Source of the DNA: Pseudogemmobacter sp044142105 | GTDB lineage: Bacteria; Pseudomonadota; Alphaproteobacteria; Rhodobacterales; Rhodobacteraceae | DNA length: 64,000 bases | Direction of reading: 5' to 3' | Assembly (NCBI RefSeq): GCF_044142105.1 | Contig: NZ_JBGTYM010000003.1 | Coordinates: 62,001 to 126,000, forward strand | Part shown: positions 1 to 7,630 of the stretch, piece by piece | Layout: each line of letters opens with the position of its first letter | How positions within the stretch are numbered: the stretch's first letter is position 1 | Notes under the pieces: model-generated | Seen by the model: only the letters and a program-made list of their open reading frames with translations | Told to the model about the DNA's origin: nothing | Databases searched by the model: none | Translations under genes and position numbers: made by a program

Positions 1-176
1 TGATCGATGCGCTTGCGCGTATCCGCGCCGCGGGGCGATCTGCCGGCGTGCTTTCGACCGATCCAGCCTTCATCGCCACGTGCAAGGCTGCCGGAGCCAA
101 TTTCGTCGGTGTCGGGATCGATGTCACCGTGCTCGCCAACGCCCTGCGAAACCTCGCCCATCGCTGGCGCGACTGA
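1..176 (+). CDS. HpcH/HpaI-family aldolase, C-terminal end only
   Basis: The frame is open from the window edge to a TGA at 174-176 and encodes the last 57 residues of a protein. The segment GANFVGVGIDVTVLANALR matches the C-terminal strand and helix typical of HpcH/HpaI class II aldolases (2-keto-3-deoxy sugar-acid or 4-hydroxy-2-oxoheptanedioate aldolases), which cleave 2-keto-3-deoxy acids to pyruvate and an aldehyde. The metal ligands lie upstream of the window. It is on the same strand as the four-carbon acid sugar kinase and fits a sugar-acid catabolic locus. The family call rests on the short tail only. Confidence 0.75.
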   Translation, partial: IDALARIRAAGRSAGVLSTDPAFIATCKAAGANFVGVGIDVTVLANALRNLAHRWRD

Positions 177-516
177 CGAGCGCTGCCGCGATGGGGCCGG
201 AGGTTGACAACCTCCCGGCTGACCGGCGGCACATGGTTTTCCCGCATCCGCATCTGGCTGACCGTGCTGGATCAGCTAGGCGTCGGCTGCAAGCAAAAGG
301 CCGAAGGTCTTTGCCCAAGGCGAAGCAGGGTATCGGCCCAGGAAAGCAATGCCTATAGCGGCTTCTGAGCAGGCCTGCGACTTGGGGAGGTTGCACTTTG
401 GATGCAAGGAACTTGCTATACAGCCCTTGTCACGCCGCAGAAAACTGTAGCAATATCATCGCATCCTTGGCCAATCATCTTTGGCATCTTGTTTACAAAT
501 CAGGACAGGCCCGCCG
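177..516. other. 340-bp intergenic region with candidate promoter/operator
   Basis: No convincing gene is seen. Besides the hairpin at 196-219 it holds an inverted repeat TTGCA-N7-TGCAA (391-407) and a possible promoter TTGCAC (391) with GCTATA 18 bp downstream (415). A palindromic TTGT-TT-ACAA (489-498) lies just before the chosen kinase start. Either repeat could be an operator for the FadR-type regulator encoded downstream; this is inference. Confidence 0.35.
196..219. terminator. Strong hairpin after aldolase gene (terminator-like, no T-tract)
   Basis: The core GGAGGTTGACAACCTCC (199-215) is a perfect inverted repeat. With one bulged C the stem extends to GCCGG/CCGGC on the outside. It begins 20 bp after the aldolase stop. 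No run of T follows on either strand, so it is either a non-canonical terminator or mRNA 3' end, or a protein-binding palindrome. Confidence 0.4.
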
Positions 517-1560
517 TTGCTCTGCATCATCGCCGACGATCTGACCGGCGCCTTCGACGCGGCGGCGCCTTTTGCGGGGCGCGGTGTCGCGGTGGCTGTG
601 GCGCTGGAGCCGGCGGCGCTGGCTGACGCGCTGGTCGAAGCCCGGAGTGGCGGCGTCGAGGTTCTGGCCGTCAGCACCCGCTCGCGCGAGATCGCGGCGG
701 ACGAGGCGTCAGCACGAGTGGCCGCGGTGGCCGCGCAGCTGCCGGCGCGGACGCGTCTGTTCAAGAAGGTCGATTCGCGGCTGAAAGGCCATGTCGCGGC
801 GGAACTGGCGGCGCTGGCGGCGGGCAAGGTTCCCTTGCTGGTGGCGCCGGCGATCCCCGATTTCGGGCGGATCGTGCGCGGCGGCGCGGTGACGGGGTTC
901 GGGGTCGATGCGCCCATCCCGGTTGCGGCGGTGCTGGGCGCTTTGGCGGCGCAGGCCGAGATTCCCGATACGTCCAGTGCCGATGACCTGCGGGCCGCCT
1001 TGGCGCGGGCGCCGGATGAGGCGCTGCTGGTGGGCGCACGCGGCCTGGCCGAAGCGTTGGCAATCGCGATGACCGGGCAGGAAATGGCGACTGCACGCCA
1101 GCCGCAGGCGGGGCGGGCGCTGATGGTGGTGGGCTCGCGCGATCCGATCACGTTGGCACAGGTGGCGACGCTGAAGGCGCGGGGGGCCGACTGGCGCGGC
1201 GCGCCGAACGGCAGGCTTGAGGACCGCCGTCCGCTCGGGGCTCTGACCTTGGTGCAGGCGCTGCCGGGGGTGACCGAGCGGTCCGGTGCCGAGGTGGCGC
1301 TGGCGCTTGCGGCTTCGGTCCATCCGGCGCTGACCGCAGAAGCCGAGGCGATCTTTCTGACCGGCGGCGCCACGGCCGAGGCGGTGATGCAGGCCATGGG
1401 GCTGCGCGTCCTGCGGCTGGAGGGCGAAGTCCTGCCGGGCGTGCCGCTGGCACGGGCGGGCGGACGGGCAGTGATCGTGAAATCTGGCGGATTCGGGGGT
1501 GATGACACGCTGACCCGGCTTGCCGATCTGTTTGGGGGCGCGCGTGATGGGACAGGCTGA
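517..1560 (+). CDS. Four-carbon acid sugar kinase family protein (OtnK/DtnK-like, DUF1537)
   Basis: Likely an ATP-dependent kinase that phosphorylates the 4-hydroxyl of four-carbon sugar acids such as D-threonate or D-erythronate. Family landmarks are in order: IADDLTGAFDAA at the N-terminus, KKVDSRLKGH, APAIPDFGRIVRGG, then the C-terminal nucleotide-binding part with FLTGGATAEAV, EVLPGVPL and IVKSGGFGGDD. The TTG at 517 is chosen because AGGACAGG lies 8-15 bp upstream and the family's first strand starts right after it; a TTG at 481 would add 12 residues. At 347 aa it is shorter than the usual 400 or so. It overlaps the regulator gene by 14 bp. The PdxA2-like dehydrogenase of the same locus would act on the kinase product. 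Confidence 0.8.
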   Translation: MLCIIADDLTGAFDAAAPFAGRGVAVAVALEPAALADALVEARSGGVEVLAVSTRSREIAADEASARVAAVAAQLPARTRLFKKVDSRLKGHVAAELAALAAGKVPLLVAPAIPDFGRIVRGGAVTGFGVDAPIPVAAVLGALAAQAEIPDTSSADDLRAALARAPDEALLVGARGLAEALAIAMTGQEMATARQPQAGRALMVVGSRDPITLAQVATLKARGADWRGAPNGRLEDRRPLGALTLVQALPGVTERSGAEVALALAASVHPALTAEAEAIFLTGGATAEAVMQAMGLRVLRLEGEVLPGVPLARAGGRAVIVKSGGFGGDDTLTRLADLFGGARDGTG

Positions 1561-2287
1561 GGGCGGCGGGCGCCGGTCGCTGGCGGATGTGGTCTTCGAC
1601 CGGCTGCAGCGCGCGATCAAGTCGGGGGCCTATCGGCCCGATGAACGCCTGCCCACCGAGCACGATCTGGCGGCGGAATTCGAAGTCTCGCGCCCGATCG
1701 TGCGCGAGGCGCTGAAGCGGCTGCGCGACCAGGGGTTGATCTATTCGCGCCGCGGTGCGGGCAGTTTCGTGCGGGTGATCGGGCTCAAGCAGCCGCTGGG
1801 CTTTGGCCAGCTGGAAAACGTCTCGGACCTACTGAATTGCTACGAGTTCCGCCTGATGCTGGAGCCCGAGGCGGCGGCGCTGGCGGCCGAACGGCAAGAT
1901 GCAACCAGCCTGGCGGCGATTTCGGTGGCATTGGAGTTGATGCGCGATGCGACAAACCGGCTGACCCATCGCGAGGATGCCGATTTCCAGTTCCATCTGG
2001 CGATCGCCCTGGCTTCGGAGAATCCCTATTTCTCGACCGCGATGGAGGCCTTGAAGGATCATATCGCCGTCGGCATGCGGTTCCATGGTGCCTCGGTCAA
2101 GCGCGAGGCGACGGGGCTGGCCCGGGTCTTTGCCGAGCACAGCGCGATCCATGCCGCGATCCGTGACCGCGATCCAGCCGCGGCGCGGACGCTGATGCGC
2201 GACCATCTGATCGGCTCGCGTGAGCGGTTGTTCGAACGGCGGCGGCCGGAGGACGGGGGCGTCGTGACGACCCCTGCACCCTACTAG
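1547..2287 (+). CDS. FadR-subfamily GntR transcriptional regulator (FCD domain)
   Basis: A 246-aa regulator. The N-terminal winged helix (about residues 10-75) contains LPTEHDLAAEFEVSRPIVREALKRL, here shown only as the motif LAAEFEVSRPIVREAL. The all-helical C-terminal half (about 95-225) is the FCD ligand-binding domain that usually senses an organic or sugar acid through a bound metal. The ATG at 1547 overlaps the end of the kinase gene, so the two are co-transcribed. Its TAG overlaps the TAG of the convergent alcohol dehydrogenase gene at CTAG (2284-2287), leaving no room for a terminator. Likely regulates the sugar-acid genes on either side. Confidence 0.88.
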   Translation: MGQAEGGGRRSLADVVFDRLQRAIKSGAYRPDERLPTEHDLAAEFEVSRPIVREALKRLRDQGLIYSRRGAGSFVRVIGLKQPLGFGQLENVSDLLNCYEFRLMLEPEAAALAAERQDATSLAAISVALELMRDATNRLTHREDADFQFHLAIALASENPYFSTAMEALKDHIAVGMRFHGASVKREATGLARVFAEHSAIHAAIRDRDPAAARTLMRDHLIGSRERLFERRRPEDGGVVTTPAPY

Positions 2288-3405
2288 TAGGCAGCGCGAT
2301 AGATCGCCTCGACCTCGGCGACCGACATGTCGCGCGGGTTGTTGTCCATCAGCCGGCGGATCGCATGGGCATCGGCGGCGAAGCGCGGCAACTGGTCGTC
2401 GGCCGCGCCATGGGCGGAAAGCCGCATCTCGACGCCCAGATCGGCACAGAACCCATGTGCAGCGGCCAGCAGGCCCTGTTCGGCGGAGCGGGGCGCCAGA
2501 CCCAGGAAGCCAATCACCTCGGCGGTCTTTTCCGGCACGCTGCTTTCGTTGAAGGCCAGCACATGCGGGAAGATGATCGCATTGGCCAGCCCATGCGGCA
2601 GGTGCAGAAGCGTGCCCAAAGGATAGGCCAGCGCATGGCCGGCGGCGGTGTTGACCGGGCCAAGACAGATGCCGCCATAGAACGAGGCCAGCATCATGCC
2701 TTCGCGCGCCTCGGTATCGCCGCCGTCGCGCACGGCGCGGGCAAGGTATTTCCCGACCAGCGCAATGCCCATGCGGGCATAGCCGTCGATCATCGGATGG
2801 GCGTTGCGGTTGGTGAAGGCTTCCACGCAATGCGCCATCGCGTCGATGCCGGTGGCGGCGGTGACGGCGGGCGGCACCGAGAAGGTCAGCTCGGGGTCGA
2901 GCACGGCCAGATCGGCAATCAGATGCGGGCTTTCGACGGCGATCTTGTTGCCCTTGCTCGGATCTGTGATTAGCGCGCGGATGCCGGCTTCCGATCCGGT
3001 GCCAGCGGTGGTGGCGATCTGCACCAGACGGGTGGCGCGGCCCGCAACCTTGTTCGGCCCGGCCACATCGGCCAGCATCTGCGTGCCGTTCCACATGGCG
3101 GCGACCAGCTTTGCCACATCCATGACAGACCCACCGCCCAGACCGATTACCACATCTGGACGAACCTCCTTGGCCGCCGTCATGGCGGATTCGAAGGTGA
3201 TGATGTCCGGCTCCCCGGGGATATCCGAGAAGACTGCGATCTTCCCCTTCAGCCCAAGACGGTCGGCGAAGCCTGCCGTATGCGGCGTGGCCAGGATCAG
3301 GATGCTGGCGGCATCGCCCGCCCATGCCCCGACGCGCGCCGAAGCACTGGCGCCGATCTCCAGCCGCTTCGGCTGATGTAGCGTGATGATGCGCGACAGG
3401 CTCAT
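2284..3405 (-). CDS. Iron-containing alcohol dehydrogenase
   Basis: A 373-aa group III metal-dependent alcohol dehydrogenase. The N-terminal NAD(P) domain has GLGGGSVMDVAKLVAA; ATTAGTGSEAG follows. The metal site is visible in DAMAHCVEAF and in LPHGLANAIIFPHVLAFN with its conserved histidines. It would interconvert a sugar-derived aldehyde or keto group and an alcohol. The start at 3405 gives an ATGA overlap with the upstream DapA-like gene, so it is the last gene of the minus-strand sugar-acid operon. The substrate cannot be read from the sequence. Confidence 0.88.
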   Translation of the reverse strand: MSLSRIITLHQPKRLEIGASASARVGAWAGDAASILILATPHTAGFADRLGLKGKIAVFSDIPGEPDIITFESAMTAAKEVRPDVVIGLGGGSVMDVAKLVAAMWNGTQMLADVAGPNKVAGRATRLVQIATTAGTGSEAGIRALITDPSKGNKIAVESPHLIADLAVLDPELTFSVPPAVTAATGIDAMAHCVEAFTNRNAHPMIDGYARMGIALVGKYLARAVRDGGDTEAREGMMLASFYGGICLGPVNTAAGHALAYPLGTLLHLPHGLANAIIFPHVLAFNESSVPEKTAEVIGFLGLAPRSAEQGLLAAAHGFCADLGVEMRLSAHGAADDQLPRFAADAHAIRRLMDNNPRDMSVAEVEAIYRAAY

Positions 3406-4319
3406 GCGAGCGCCCCGCGTTCCAGACGGTCCATGGTCACCCAGACCTGCTCGGCCTCGGGTTGCGACAGCGGCGAGAAGGGCGGGTGGACGTTCAGCCA
3501 GCCCAGATCGCCACGGCGCTTGGCCAGCATGGTCTTCACCGTGGGAAGCTGAGTGTAGCTGTTGGTCAGGTTGCGCCAGGCCACGATCACATCCTGGGCG
3601 GCCTTCACCTCCTCGGCCTTGGCCGGATCGTTCCAATGATCGTAGACCACCCGCAATTCGCGCGCGACAAGGTTGGACGAGGCGGTGATGCAGCCCGCGC
3701 CGCCACCCTGCAGCACCGGCAGAAGCAGCGGATCGGCCCCCGCCAGCACGCCGAAGCCGGGGAAGCGCGCCGAGATCGCATGCATGTTTTCGATCTTGCC
3801 GTCACTGTCCTTGATGCCGACCACGGTGTCGGGGAATTCCTTCACCAGCATCTCGATCAACGTATGGCTGATCGGCACGCCGGTCAGCATGGGGATATGG
3901 TAAAGGATCACCTTCAGCCGGTCATCCGCCACTTTCTCGATGATCGTGGCGTAGAAGCGGAACAGGCTCTGGTCCGAGAAGGCGGTGTAATAGAAGGGCG
4001 GCAGCATCACCACACCCTTGACGCCCGCCTGCACGGCATGGCGCGTCATGGTGACGGCATCGGTCACCGCGCAGGAAGACGTGCCGGGGAGAAGCTGCTC
4101 GGGCAGGGTGCCGCCCTTGAGCGCGGCTTCCAGCAGATCCATCCGTTCGCGGGCCGAGAAACTGTTCGCCTCGCCGGTCGAGCCAAGCATGGCGATGCCA
4201 TGGCAGCCTTCCTCGATCAGCGCCTTGGTATGGGCGCCGAACAGCGCCAGATCGGGCGTGCCGTCGGCTTTCAGCGGCGTGGCGGCGGCGCAATAGACGC
4301 CTTCGATTGCGAAGCTCAT
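3402..4319 (-). CDS. DapA-like dihydrodipicolinate synthase/N-acetylneuraminate lyase family protein
   Basis: A 305-aa TIM-barrel class I aldolase/lyase. The GSTGE substrate-carboxylate loop is at 46-50, the catalytic tyrosine is Tyr140 (LYHIPMLTG), and the Schiff-base lysine is Lys170 (VGIKDSDG). Family members condense or cleave pyruvate with an aldehyde, or dehydrate sugar acids. Its position between a PdxA2-like gene and an alcohol dehydrogenase, on the same transcript as a sialidase-fold protein, argues for catabolic sugar-acid cleavage rather than lysine synthesis. It overlaps both neighbours by 4 bp. Confidence 0.85.
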   Translation of the reverse strand: MSFAIEGVYCAAATPLKADGTPDLALFGAHTKALIEEGCHGIAMLGSTGEANSFSARERMDLLEAALKGGTLPEQLLPGTSSCAVTDAVTMTRHAVQAGVKGVVMLPPFYYTAFSDQSLFRFYATIIEKVADDRLKVILYHIPMLTGVPISHTLIEMLVKEFPDTVVGIKDSDGKIENMHAISARFPGFGVLAGADPLLLPVLQGGGAGCITASSNLVARELRVVYDHWNDPAKAEEVKAAQDVIVAWRNLTNSYTQLPTVKTMLAKRRGDLGWLNVHPPFSPLSQPEAEQVWVTMDRLERGALA

Positions 4320-5266
4320 GCTTTCCCTCCGGAGACCAGCTTGCGGGCATAGGCGATGGCCGAAAGCATGTTGCCGTGATTGGCGATGCCCTTGCCGGCG
4401 ATGTCGAAGGCGGTGCCATGATCAACCGAGGTGCGGTCGATCGGCAGTTCGACCGAGACATTCACCGCCGTGTCGAAGGCCACCAGCTTGATCGGGATAT
4501 GGCCCTGATCGTGATACTGGGCGACCACCAGATCGAAAGCGCCCGAATAGGCGCGATGGAACACCGTGTCGGCCGAGATCGGGCCTTGGGCGTCGATGCC
4601 CTCGTCGCGCGCCAGACGCACCGCGGGGGCGATCTGGTCGTCATCCTCGGTGCCGAACAGGCCATTCTCACCGCAATGCGGGTTGATCCCGGCCACGGCA
4701 ATGCGCGGCGCGGCAATGCCGATGCGCTTCAGATGGTCGTTGCCGGCGCGGATCGTGGCCAGGACGCGTTCGGTCGTGGCGCGGCGGATGGCTTCCTGCA
4801 GCGACACATGGGTCGAGACATGGATCACCTTCAGCCGGTCCGAGGCCAGCAGCATATAGGCGGCCTTGGCGCCGGTCAGGCTGCGCAGCATGCCGGTATG
4901 GCCGTCATAGTGATGGCCGGCGGCATTCAGCGCCTCTTTGTTGATCGGCGCGGTGACGATGCAGCCGATCAGGCCCGCTTCGGCATCGCGCACGGCTTTC
5001 TCGATGAAGCGGAATGCCGCGTCGCCGGCCACGGGCGACAGCTGGCCCCAGGGCAGGGGGGCGCCGTCATAGTCGATATTCACCACATGGGGGGCCAGAT
5101 CGACCTCGACGCCCAAGGCCGCCTGGGCCGCCTGCAGCGTGGCGAGATTGCCGTAGATCCGGGTCAGGGTGCGGTCTTCCGCGCTCATCCCCGCCAGCGC
5201 CTTGACGCTGATTTCCGGCCCGACCCCGGCTGGGTCTCCCATGGTGATGCCGATGATCTGGCTCAT
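4316..5266 (-). CDS. pdxA2: PdxA-family 4-phospho-sugar-acid dehydrogenase (PdxA2-like)
   Basis: A 316-aa member of the 4-hydroxythreonine-4-phosphate dehydrogenase family. MGDPAGVGPE at the N-terminus and the histidines in VIHVSTHVSLQEA, INPHCGENGLFG and AQYHDQGHIPIK supply the divalent metal site. PdxA2 proteins encoded beside a DUF1537 kinase oxidatively decarboxylate D-threonate- or D-erythronate-4-phosphate to dihydroxyacetone phosphate with NAD. The kinase at 517-1560 makes that role more likely than pyridoxal synthesis. It overlaps both neighbours by ATGA. Canonical PdxA cannot be excluded from sequence alone. Confidence 0.85.
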   Translation of the reverse strand: MSQIIGITMGDPAGVGPEISVKALAGMSAEDRTLTRIYGNLATLQAAQAALGVEVDLAPHVVNIDYDGAPLPWGQLSPVAGDAAFRFIEKAVRDAEAGLIGCIVTAPINKEALNAAGHHYDGHTGMLRSLTGAKAAYMLLASDRLKVIHVSTHVSLQEAIRRATTERVLATIRAGNDHLKRIGIAAPRIAVAGINPHCGENGLFGTEDDDQIAPAVRLARDEGIDAQGPISADTVFHRAYSGAFDLVVAQYHDQGHIPIKLVAFDTAVNVSVELPIDRTSVDHGTAFDIAGKGIANHGNMLSAIAYARKLVSGGKA

Positions 5267-6450
5267 GCGTGGAACTCCTTCAGCTCTGCGGTCCAGCCGG
5301 GGGCCAGACGGGTGTAACGGATGGCGCGGCGGTGGCAGGTATAGGCCACATGCAGCGCGCCATCGGGGCTTTCCAGAAGCCAGGGATAGGACAGTTCCTT
5401 GTTCCGGCCATCGAGACTGTCATTCGATGTGCAAGTGCCGGGCCCGTCCTCGATCACAAGACGCAGCGGGAAGGTCCGCCCCCCGTCTTCCGACACGCAG
5501 ACCGAGACCGGCGCGCGCGACACGCCCCAGATCGGCACGCAGCCGCCGGTGGGATCGGCATCGGGGCGGGCATCGTCCTCGCCCAGCTCATCATATAGCG
5601 AGGCGCGGCGGTCGGGCGACATGGCCGCATTGACCGGGTTGCAGATCAGCGCGATGCGGCCATCGGCCAGGGTGATCGCGGCGATCGAGGAATTGTTGTT
5701 GGGCAGGTCGGTCGGCTGCGGCGCCGACCAGCTTCGCCCGCCATCCAGGCTTTCCGAGCGGTGGACGGCATCGGCCTGACGGCGGCGGTAGAAGGCGGCG
5801 AGGCGGCCTTCGCCCAGGGCGACCGGCGACATATGCACCGAACCGATCGAGGCGGGAACGTCGTCCAGCACCCAGCTTGCGCCCTGATCGGTCGAGATGC
5901 CGACATTCGCCGTGTCATGGCTGCCGTTCCATTTCTGCCCGGGCCGCTGCACGCAGCGGAAGATCGGCAGAAGCCAGGCGCCATCGTCGCGCAGGACCAG
6001 TGGCGCGCGGATGAAGCAGCCCGGCGGCAGGTTGATATAGCGGCCTGCATCGGTCGACAGGCTTGTGCCGTCACGGGCGATCCGGGCCATGCGGATGCGG
6101 CACTGGTCCTGATTGCCCGACGGCTGCGAGGTATGGAACAGCCAGAGCCCGCCGTCAGGCGCGGTGAAGATCACCGGGTTCTGCTCGGAATGTGCGGGGT
6201 CGCACGACAGGATCTGTGCCGGGCCCCAGCGGTCAACGCCGGGCAGCAGGACCGAGGCGTGGATCGAGATGTCGGACTTGCCCTCCAGCGAACCGCCGAA
6301 CCAGGCGCAGATCAGCGCGCCATCCGGTTGCAGGGACAGGAAGGCGGCATGGTTCTGCACCATGGGCGACGGCAGCAGCGCGGACATCCGCCCCGGCCCC
6401 GCGGGCTGCAAGAGACCTGTCATTCCGGCGGCGATTTCGGATGGAGTCAT
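5263..6450 (-). CDS. Sialidase-family (BNR repeat) protein, cytoplasmic
   Basis: A 395-aa six-bladed-propeller protein. Three Asp-box repeats are visible: STDQGASW, SLDGGRSW and the divergent SEDGGRTF. Acidic and arginine residues typical of the fold occur in AHSEQNPVIF, IRAPLVLRDD and SYPWLLESPDG. The ATG at 6450 is preferred because GGGAGGG sits 6 bp upstream; an upstream start at 6489 lacks this. No signal peptide is seen, so any glycoside would be hydrolysed inside the cell. It is the first gene of the operon with pdxA2, the DapA-like gene and the alcohol dehydrogenase. The exact glycosidic substrate is unknown; true sialidase activity is not implied. Confidence 0.8.
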   Translation of the reverse strand: MTPSEIAAGMTGLLQPAGPGRMSALLPSPMVQNHAAFLSLQPDGALICAWFGGSLEGKSDISIHASVLLPGVDRWGPAQILSCDPAHSEQNPVIFTAPDGGLWLFHTSQPSGNQDQCRIRMARIARDGTSLSTDAGRYINLPPGCFIRAPLVLRDDGAWLLPIFRCVQRPGQKWNGSHDTANVGISTDQGASWVLDDVPASIGSVHMSPVALGEGRLAAFYRRRQADAVHRSESLDGGRSWSAPQPTDLPNNNSSIAAITLADGRIALICNPVNAAMSPDRRASLYDELGEDDARPDADPTGGCVPIWGVSRAPVSVCVSEDGGRTFPLRLVIEDGPGTCTSNDSLDGRNKELSYPWLLESPDGALHVAYTCHRRAIRYTRLAPGWTAELKEFHA

Positions 6451-6688
6451 GTCGCCCTCCCTGGCGAAGCTGGGGACAGGAAGGGGCAAAATCCTCTATG
6501 TTGTCAAGTTGAAGAATGTAATTTATGGTATGAAAAGTATACAACTATAGAAATTAATATTCTATTACAGCTAGTTACAATCAATCATTCCATATTAGTT
6601 TCTTACATCAGTGTTTTTATTGACAAGTTTGTCTGCTTTGACGCATGGTCTGGACACGGGATGGGGAGTCCCGGATTCGGGGGGGTGG
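6451..6688. promoter_or_regulatory. AT-rich divergent promoter region
   Basis: This 238-bp gap separates the minus-strand sugar-acid operon from the plus-strand EamA/ABC genes. Between about 6490 and 6650 it is markedly AT-rich against its GC-rich surroundings. It contains TTGACA (6622-6627), a good -35 element for the plus strand, inside the inverted repeat GACAA-GT-TTGTC (6624-6635), and a GTATAC palindrome (6537-6542) nearer the other operon. The GTATAC core resembles FadR/UxuR-type operators. No gene is seen. Confidence 0.5.
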
Positions 6689-7573
6689 ATGACCCGACAG
6701 GGTACGACAGGACAGCGAACGATCCTTGCGGTCGGGCTTGCGGCGCTGGGGGCTGCGCTTTCGGCCGCGGATGCCGCGATCGTGCGGGCGCTGGACGGCG
6801 GCGTGCATCCTTTCGTGATCGCCTTTTTCCGTGCGGCCTTCGGAGCGCTGGCGGTGCTGCCTCTGGTAGCACTGCGCCCAACGGTTCTGACCAGCCACTA
6901 CCGGCTGGGCCAGCATGCGCTGCGCGCCGGGCTGAAGCTCGTGGCGCTGATCGCCTTTTTCGCAGCCTTCGCCCGGGGTCCGCTGACCGATGTGACGGCA
7001 ATCGCCTTCACCTCGCCGGTCTTCGTGGTGCTGGGGGCGGCGATGATGCTGGGCGAAAAATTGGGGGCGGTGAAGATTCTGGCGATCGGGCTGGGCTTTG
7101 CCGGGGCGCTGGTGATCCTTGGTCCGGCGGGATCGGGGCTGAGCTGGGCGATGGGCTTTGCCCTGTCGGGCGCGATGATGCAGGCGGTGATCCAGCTGAT
7201 GCTGAAATCCATGTCGTCGGGCGACGACACGGCAACGCTGGTGGTGCTGAATCTGCTGCTGACCGTGCCGATGGCAGCGGTGTTGGCGGCGCTGGTCTGG
7301 ACCACGCCGACGCTGTGGCAATTCGGGATGCTGGCCTTGCAGGGCGTGCTGGGCGCGGCCTGCATGGCGCTGATGACCCATGCCTTCAGCCTGGCCGATG
7401 CCTCGATCGTGGCGCCAGTGGATTTCCTGCGGCTGCCGCTGATCGCGCTGCTCGGCTGGCTGCTGTTTTCCGAAACCGCCCGGGCCAGCACCTGGCTGGG
7501 CGGCGGGCTGATCTGTGCTGCCGCGCTGATCGCCTCACGCGCGGGGCGCAGGCCCCGGCACAGCGGCGAATAG
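6689..7573 (+). CDS. EamA-family DMT transporter
   Basis: A 294-aa inner-membrane protein with about ten hydrophobic segments in two homologous halves, the EamA (DMT superfamily) arrangement. The end of the first repeat is recognisable as AIAFTSPVFVVLGAAMMLGEKL and of the second as VAPVDFLRLPLIALLGWLLFSE; only these core patterns are used for the call. The ATG at 6689 follows a G-rich stretch directly; an upstream GTG at 6611 would add 26 poor residues. These carriers usually export metabolites or amino acids. It stands before the peptide-type ABC operon, about 58 bp away. Confidence 0.85.
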   Translation: MTRQGTTGQRTILAVGLAALGAALSAADAAIVRALDGGVHPFVIAFFRAAFGALAVLPLVALRPTVLTSHYRLGQHALRAGLKLVALIAFFAAFARGPLTDVTAIAFTSPVFVVLGAAMMLGEKLGAVKILAIGLGFAGALVILGPAGSGLSWAMGFALSGAMMQAVIQLMLKSMSSGDDTATLVVLNLLLTVPMAAVLAALVWTTPTLWQFGMLALQGVLGAACMALMTHAFSLADASIVAPVDFLRLPLIALLGWLLFSETARASTWLGGGLICAAALIASRAGRRPRHSGE

Positions 7574-7630
7574 GCGCGTTTGACCAAGTTCGACACAAGA
7601 CCGAGATGACACAGTAACGGGAGGAGAGAA

